Shown here piece after piece: positions 60,728 through 64,000 of a stretch of 64,000 bases of DNA. Location: NCBI GenBank assembly GCA_017305835.1, contig JAFKJY010000040.1, positions 62,001 to 126,000 on the forward strand. The letters are read 5' to 3'. The notes beneath the pieces are model-generated. The model was not told where the DNA came from and ran no database searches. It saw only the letters and a list, made by a program, of their open reading frames with translations. The stretch is from Hyphomicrobiales bacterium (lineage in GTDB: Bacteria > Pseudomonadota > Alphaproteobacteria > Rhizobiales > Rhizobiaceae). Both the position numbers and the translations under genes were made by a program. Positions within the stretch are counted from its first letter, which is position 1, and every line of letters starts with the position of its first letter.

Positions 60728-61171
60728 TCAGTTCAAGTGGACCGACCCGCCGCGCACGCGATTGGGTCCGCTCGCCTGGCTGCTGACCTGCACGCCGCGG
60801 ATGCTGATGCGGCCATCCTTTTCGAGGATGATCGAGGCCAGCCCGCAGCGCAGCTCGATCCGCTTGTCGGCGGTGATGACGACGCGCTCGTCGTCGCGCC
60901 TGACCTCGGCCACGGCGCCGGCCTTGAGCGGGGCCACCACCCTGCCGACGACCAGCGGCCGCCGCGGATCGCCGTCCTCGAACAGCAGCGCCACCTCGCT
61001 GCCCACGGCGGAGGCATCGAGCGCCGTCAGGCTCCGCGCCGGAACGGCAACCTCCTCGGCATTGCCCATGAAGACCACGAGCGGCTGGCCGGCATCGAAG
61101 CCGATCACCAGGCCGATGACGACGCCGTCGATCCGTTCGCGCGCAGCCGCCTGCTTCCTCCTAGTTGTCAT
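60728..61171 (-). CDS. DUF6484-like protein resembling the VgrG tip
   Basis: A 147-residue beta-rich protein. The first 80 residues form a small beta domain (VVIGLVIGFDAGQPLVVFMG, VALLFEDGDPRRPLVVGRVV). The C-terminal part (CGLASIILEKDGRISIRG, about 108-125) matches the end of VgrG (CGDATISMKKDGTIAIKG) at 10 of 18 positions, so it may form a similar needle-like tip or interact with it. Its ATG overlaps the vgrG stop by 11 bases, so the two are made together. Confidence 0.75.
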   Translation of the reverse strand: MTTRRKQAAARERIDGVVIGLVIGFDAGQPLVVFMGNAEEVAVPARSLTALDASAVGSEVALLFEDGDPRRPLVVGRVVAPLKAGAVAEVRRDDERVVITADKRIELRCGLASIILEKDGRISIRGVQVSSQASGPNRVRGGSVHLN

Positions 61172-63461
61172 GGATCTTGCTCCCTTTCAGGACGATGTCG
61201 CCGCTCGCCTTGGCGTTGATCTTGCCGCTGGCGGTGATCAGGATGTCCTTGCCCTTGATGGCGATCGTCCCGTCCTTCTTCATCGAGATCGTGGCGTCGC
61301 CGCATTTGAGGGTGATCGAATCCTTGGCCTCCAGCACGTAGTTCTTGCCGACGGTCAGGCTGGCGTCCTCGCCGACATTGGTCGCGCTCGCCTTGCCCAC
61401 CTTCATGGCGTGCGCGCCGCCGATGGCGGTCGCGTCGTCCTTGGCGATCTCGGCATTGCGCGCGCCGCCGACCGAGAGCGAATGGTTCGCGCCGACGCTG
61501 GTGGTCTGGTCCTTCCCGACCGAGACCGTGTCGCTTGCGCCGACCGTATGCGACTGGCTGCCGCCCACCGTCACCGTCCGGGATGCGCCCACCGTCACGG
61601 CCTGCGAGGCACCCGTCGTCAGCACCTCGCCGGCCGCGACCGACAGCGATCGCGCCCCGCCGATGGTGATGCTCTGCACGGCGCCGATCGACTGGGTATG
61701 GTTGATGCCGATCGTCTCGGTCGAGTTCATCTGGACGGTGATCGTCTCGTTCTTCGCGACGGTGAGGGTGCGGTTCCCGAGCACCGTTTCGGTGTCGTTG
61801 TTGCCGATCGTCCCGGTCCGGTCGTGGCCGACCTTCAGCGTCTTGTCGTGGCCGACGTCCTCGGCGAGGTCGACGCCGACCGAATGCTTGGCGTTGTTGT
61901 CGATCCGGTCCGACTGGTCGTGCTGCACGTGCTTCTTGCGGTCGTGCTTGATGAGCAGCGTGTGGTCCTTCTGCGCCTGGAAGTAGACCTCCTCCGAACC
62001 CGCCTTGTCCTCGAAGCGCAGTTCGTTCCAGCCGCCGCCGCCGAGCGAGGAGTTGGACTTCCAGCCCGACTGCGTCGCATTGCCGGGAAGCGAATAGGGC
62101 GGCATCTGCGAGGCATTGTAGACGCGGCCGGTGATGATCGGCCGGTCGGGGTCGCCCTCGACGAAGTCGACGATCACCTCCTGGCCGATGCGCGGGATCT
62201 GGATGAACCCCCAGCCGCTGCCGGCCCAGGTCTGCGACACACGCACGAAGCAGGAGCTGTTCTGGTCGCGCTTGCCCTCGCGGTCCCAGTGGAACTGCAC
62301 CTTCACGCGCGCATATTCGTCGGTGAAGATTTCCTGGCCGGACGGTCCGACGACCGTCGCCGTCTGCGGCCCGCGCATGATCGGCCGCGGCGTGATGCGC
62401 GGCGGGCGGTAGGTGATCGAGGTCGGCGCGACGCCGAGAAGCACGGTGTAGGACTCGCCCTCGGCGTCGATGCCGGCGGCGAAGTTGGGGTCGAACAGCC
62501 GGTATTCGGCGCTCACCACCATGTATTCCTGGTTCTGGTCCTCGCGCGGGAAGCCGTCGAGCTTGAAGGTGCAGCCCGGAGCCAGGCCGCGCGCATTGGC
62601 GACGGCGGCGATGCGCTTGTGGGGGGCCTGCAACTCCTCGCGCCGGATCGCCGCGATCGTGTCGCCGCGGCCGGTGTCGAGATGGGCGCCCGGCTGGTGA
62701 TACTGCTCGCCGCCCGCCTCCTTGTGGCCGAAAGGTTGCGTCGATTGCGACATCAGGTCGGCGGCGGGCTTCTTGAAGTCGAAATCGGTGTGGACGTAGG
62801 CGCCGGAACGGACCGACACCAGATAGGCCCACTCGGTGATGTATTCCTTGTCGCGCCGGTTATCGATCGCGCCGAAATTGAACTCGACGATCTCGTAGCC
62901 GGGCACCGGCTTCAGCTTGCTCATCGAGTCGGTGAGGATCAGCGTGTGCGCGCTGTCGTCGTGCTCGAAGAAGTACATGATGCCTTCGTGCTCGAGCAGG
63001 CGCTGCACGAAGCTCAGGTCGCTCTCGTCGTACTGGACGCAATATTCCCGCTGCGGATAGGACGACTGCAGGCGCTTCTCGAACTTGGCCTCGGGATATT
63101 TGGAGAAGATCGCCTCGACGATCTCGACCACGGTCTTCTTCTGGAAGATCCGGCAGTCCGTGGTGTTGCCCAGGAACCAGAGCCAGGGCCGGACGATCGC
63201 CTCGTAGCGGGCAAGCCCCTCCTCCACGCGCGTCAGCCTGAAATCCGAGCATTGGCCGCTGAACCAGCGCTTCGGCTCGTCCTCCGCCTCGATCGAGATC
63301 GCCTGGCCGAGCATCGACATCGGGTCGATATCGATGTCCTTGCTGACGAAGGAGATCGTGTAGGCGTAGCAGGCGCTGACCTCGTCGTGCCCTTCGAGGC
63401 GCGTGAAGATCAGCGAGTCTCCGGCCGGTGTCCTCGCAATGGCGGCGCGGTTCTCTGCCAT
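61161..63461 (-). CDS. vgrG: T6SS spike protein VgrG (TssI)
   Basis: A 766-residue VgrG. The gp27-like part (about 1-380) includes LIFTRLEGHDEVSACYAYTI, FQKKTVVEIVEAIFSKYP and QYDESDLSFVQRLLEHEGIMYFFEH (in two runs); the gp5 OB-fold (about 380-460) includes EYARVKVQFHWDREGKRDQ and IPRIGQEVIVDFVEGDPDRP. Then a long beta-helical needle (about 490-766) made of 8-residue-type repeats such as TVGASRTVTVGGSQSHTVG. No separate toxin domain is visible at the C-terminus. GGAGGGG 7 bases before the ATG at 63461 decides the start. Head of an operon with the tip-like and HEAT-like genes. Confidence 0.95.
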   Translation of the reverse strand: MAENRAAIARTPAGDSLIFTRLEGHDEVSACYAYTISFVSKDIDIDPMSMLGQAISIEAEDEPKRWFSGQCSDFRLTRVEEGLARYEAIVRPWLWFLGNTTDCRIFQKKTVVEIVEAIFSKYPEAKFEKRLQSSYPQREYCVQYDESDLSFVQRLLEHEGIMYFFEHDDSAHTLILTDSMSKLKPVPGYEIVEFNFGAIDNRRDKEYITEWAYLVSVRSGAYVHTDFDFKKPAADLMSQSTQPFGHKEAGGEQYHQPGAHLDTGRGDTIAAIRREELQAPHKRIAAVANARGLAPGCTFKLDGFPREDQNQEYMVVSAEYRLFDPNFAAGIDAEGESYTVLLGVAPTSITYRPPRITPRPIMRGPQTATVVGPSGQEIFTDEYARVKVQFHWDREGKRDQNSSCFVRVSQTWAGSGWGFIQIPRIGQEVIVDFVEGDPDRPIITGRVYNASQMPPYSLPGNATQSGWKSNSSLGGGGWNELRFEDKAGSEEVYFQAQKDHTLLIKHDRKKHVQHDQSDRIDNNAKHSVGVDLAEDVGHDKTLKVGHDRTGTIGNNDTETVLGNRTLTVAKNETITVQMNSTETIGINHTQSIGAVQSITIGGARSLSVAAGEVLTTGASQAVTVGASRTVTVGGSQSHTVGASDTVSVGKDQTTSVGANHSLSVGGARNAEIAKDDATAIGGAHAMKVGKASATNVGEDASLTVGKNYVLEAKDSITLKCGDATISMKKDGTIAIKGKDILITASGKINAKASGDIVLKGSKIHDN

Positions 63462-63558
63462 GATGACCCCTCCAAGGCCATGCCGCATTCCACGGTGCCG
63501 AACACTAGCATAGGAATCGCCCCGGCCAGCAAGCTTCGACGTGCGATCGCGAAATGCG

Positions 63559-63588
63559 TTGTCGACCGGTTAAGGCTGGCGGTAGCAT
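63559..63588 (+). promoter_or_regulatory. Candidate promoter of the right-edge FHA gene
   Basis: TTGTCG (63559-63564) and TAGCAT (63583-63588) with an 18-base spacer, 38 bases before the ATG, in the divergent gap between vgrG and the FHA gene. Weak matches; the vgrG promoter in the same gap could not be placed. Confidence 0.3.
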
Positions 63589-63625
63589 CATATCGTGCCC
63601 TGAACCGCGCGGTGGCGTATCCTCC

Positions 63626-64000
63626 ATGGAAATCGTTCTGACCGTCGAGAACGCTGAAAACCTGCCGGACGGAGCGCAGGCCGCATTCCGCGCGCGGGAC
63701 CGCGGCTTCGGCGTCGGCCGCGCGGATGCGGACTGGACGCTGCCGGACCCGGAGATGATCGTTTCCGGCCGGCATTGCGAGATACGGTTCGATCCGGCGT
63801 CCGGGTTCTGGCTGGAGGACGTTTCCCGCAACGGCACGTATCTCAACGGCTCGCGGCAGCGGCTGGCCGAACCATATCTCCTGAAATCCGGCGACCGGCT
63901 GCGCATCGGGCGCTACATCGTCCAGGTCGCCGTCGATGCCGTGGAACTGCCGGTGGCCGCCGCGCCGGCAGCGGCGCCCGGCAACGACTTCATGGCGCCC
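63626..64000 (+). CDS. FHA-domain protein, 5' part
   Basis: An open frame of 125 codons from an ATG at 63626 that runs off the window. It encodes an FHA domain: FGVGRADADWTLPDPEMIVS near 29-48, SGRHCEIRF, then DVSRNGTYLNG and SGDRLRIGRYIVQVAV. These are the phosphothreonine-binding loops of the fold. An Ala/Pro-rich linker begins at the edge (LPVAAAPAAAPG), as in the T6SS FHA protein at 46891. It diverges from vgrG. Likely a second T6SS-associated FHA regulator or effector-module gene; the rest is needed to decide. Confidence 0.8.
   Translation, partial: MEIVLTVENAENLPDGAQAAFRARDRGFGVGRADADWTLPDPEMIVSGRHCEIRFDPASGFWLEDVSRNGTYLNGSRQRLAEPYLLKSGDRLRIGRYIVQVAVDAVELPVAAAPAAAPGNDFMAP

Overview
This window is high-GC (roughly two thirds G+C by eye), densely packed and rich in ABC importers. 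The Alphaproteobacteria-style taurine genes, the permease::SMP-30 fusion and the T6SS gene order suggest an environmental alphaproteobacterium, probably Hyphomicrobiales. That placement is inference from gene content; no rRNA or other marker gene is present. I see no tRNA, rRNA, insertion sequence, prophage or CRISPR array. No gene-free gap exceeds 300 bases, and the larger gaps (3098-3333, 16270-16539, 32609-32903, 36370-36560, 39315-39500, 63462-63625) are described through the sites found in them.

Left part (1-36369), metabolism and transport. 1-3097 is a branched-chain-amino-acid-type ABC importer (livJ-like, livH, livM, start of livG) on the minus strand. Divergent from it are an acyl-CoA dehydrogenase, a two-HTH TetR-like regulator and an SDR dehydrogenase (3334-7320); the dehydrogenase and SDR promoters share a 19-bp box. 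7376-16269 (minus) is a complete taurine dissimilation cluster: tauABC import, tpa deaminates taurine to sulfoacetaldehyde, xsc cleaves it to sulfite and acetyl phosphate, ackA recovers ATP, and tauR (MocR type) regulates. Three promoters in it carry pairs of CTGG-type repeats exactly 22 bp apart. 16540-22040 is a dipeptide/oligopeptide-type ABC importer with a LysR gene upstream (22156-23082); a YtcJ-like amidohydrolase and a COG0523 GTPase diverge from it (23190-25805). 25802-33800 (minus) is a sugar-type ABC importer operon in which one permease is fused to an SMP-30/gluconolactonase-like propeller and followed by a paralogous stand-alone propeller. An SDR, a TetR regulator and a type-B carboxylesterase lie upstream, suggesting uptake and opening of an ester or lactone substrate (inference).

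Right part (36561-64000), type VI secretion. clpV is followed, after a hairpin and a new promoter, by tssA-tssB-tssC-hcp-tssE-tssF-tssG-fha-tssJ-tssK-tssL(OmpA)-tssM-tagF, then an effector module: PAAR-like protein with a candidate HNH nuclease tail, two related small proteins, a DUF2169 protein and a thiolase-fold protein without the catalytic residues. Convergent to it are vgrG, a DUF6484 tip-like protein and a TIGR02270/HEAT-like protein. A second FHA gene runs off the right edge. TssJ lacks the expected lipidation cysteine.

A pattern that crosses systems: three of the four binding-protein genes (tauA, dppA-like, sugar type) are followed directly by a perfect hairpin before the next gene, which could keep binding-protein mRNA in excess over permease mRNA.
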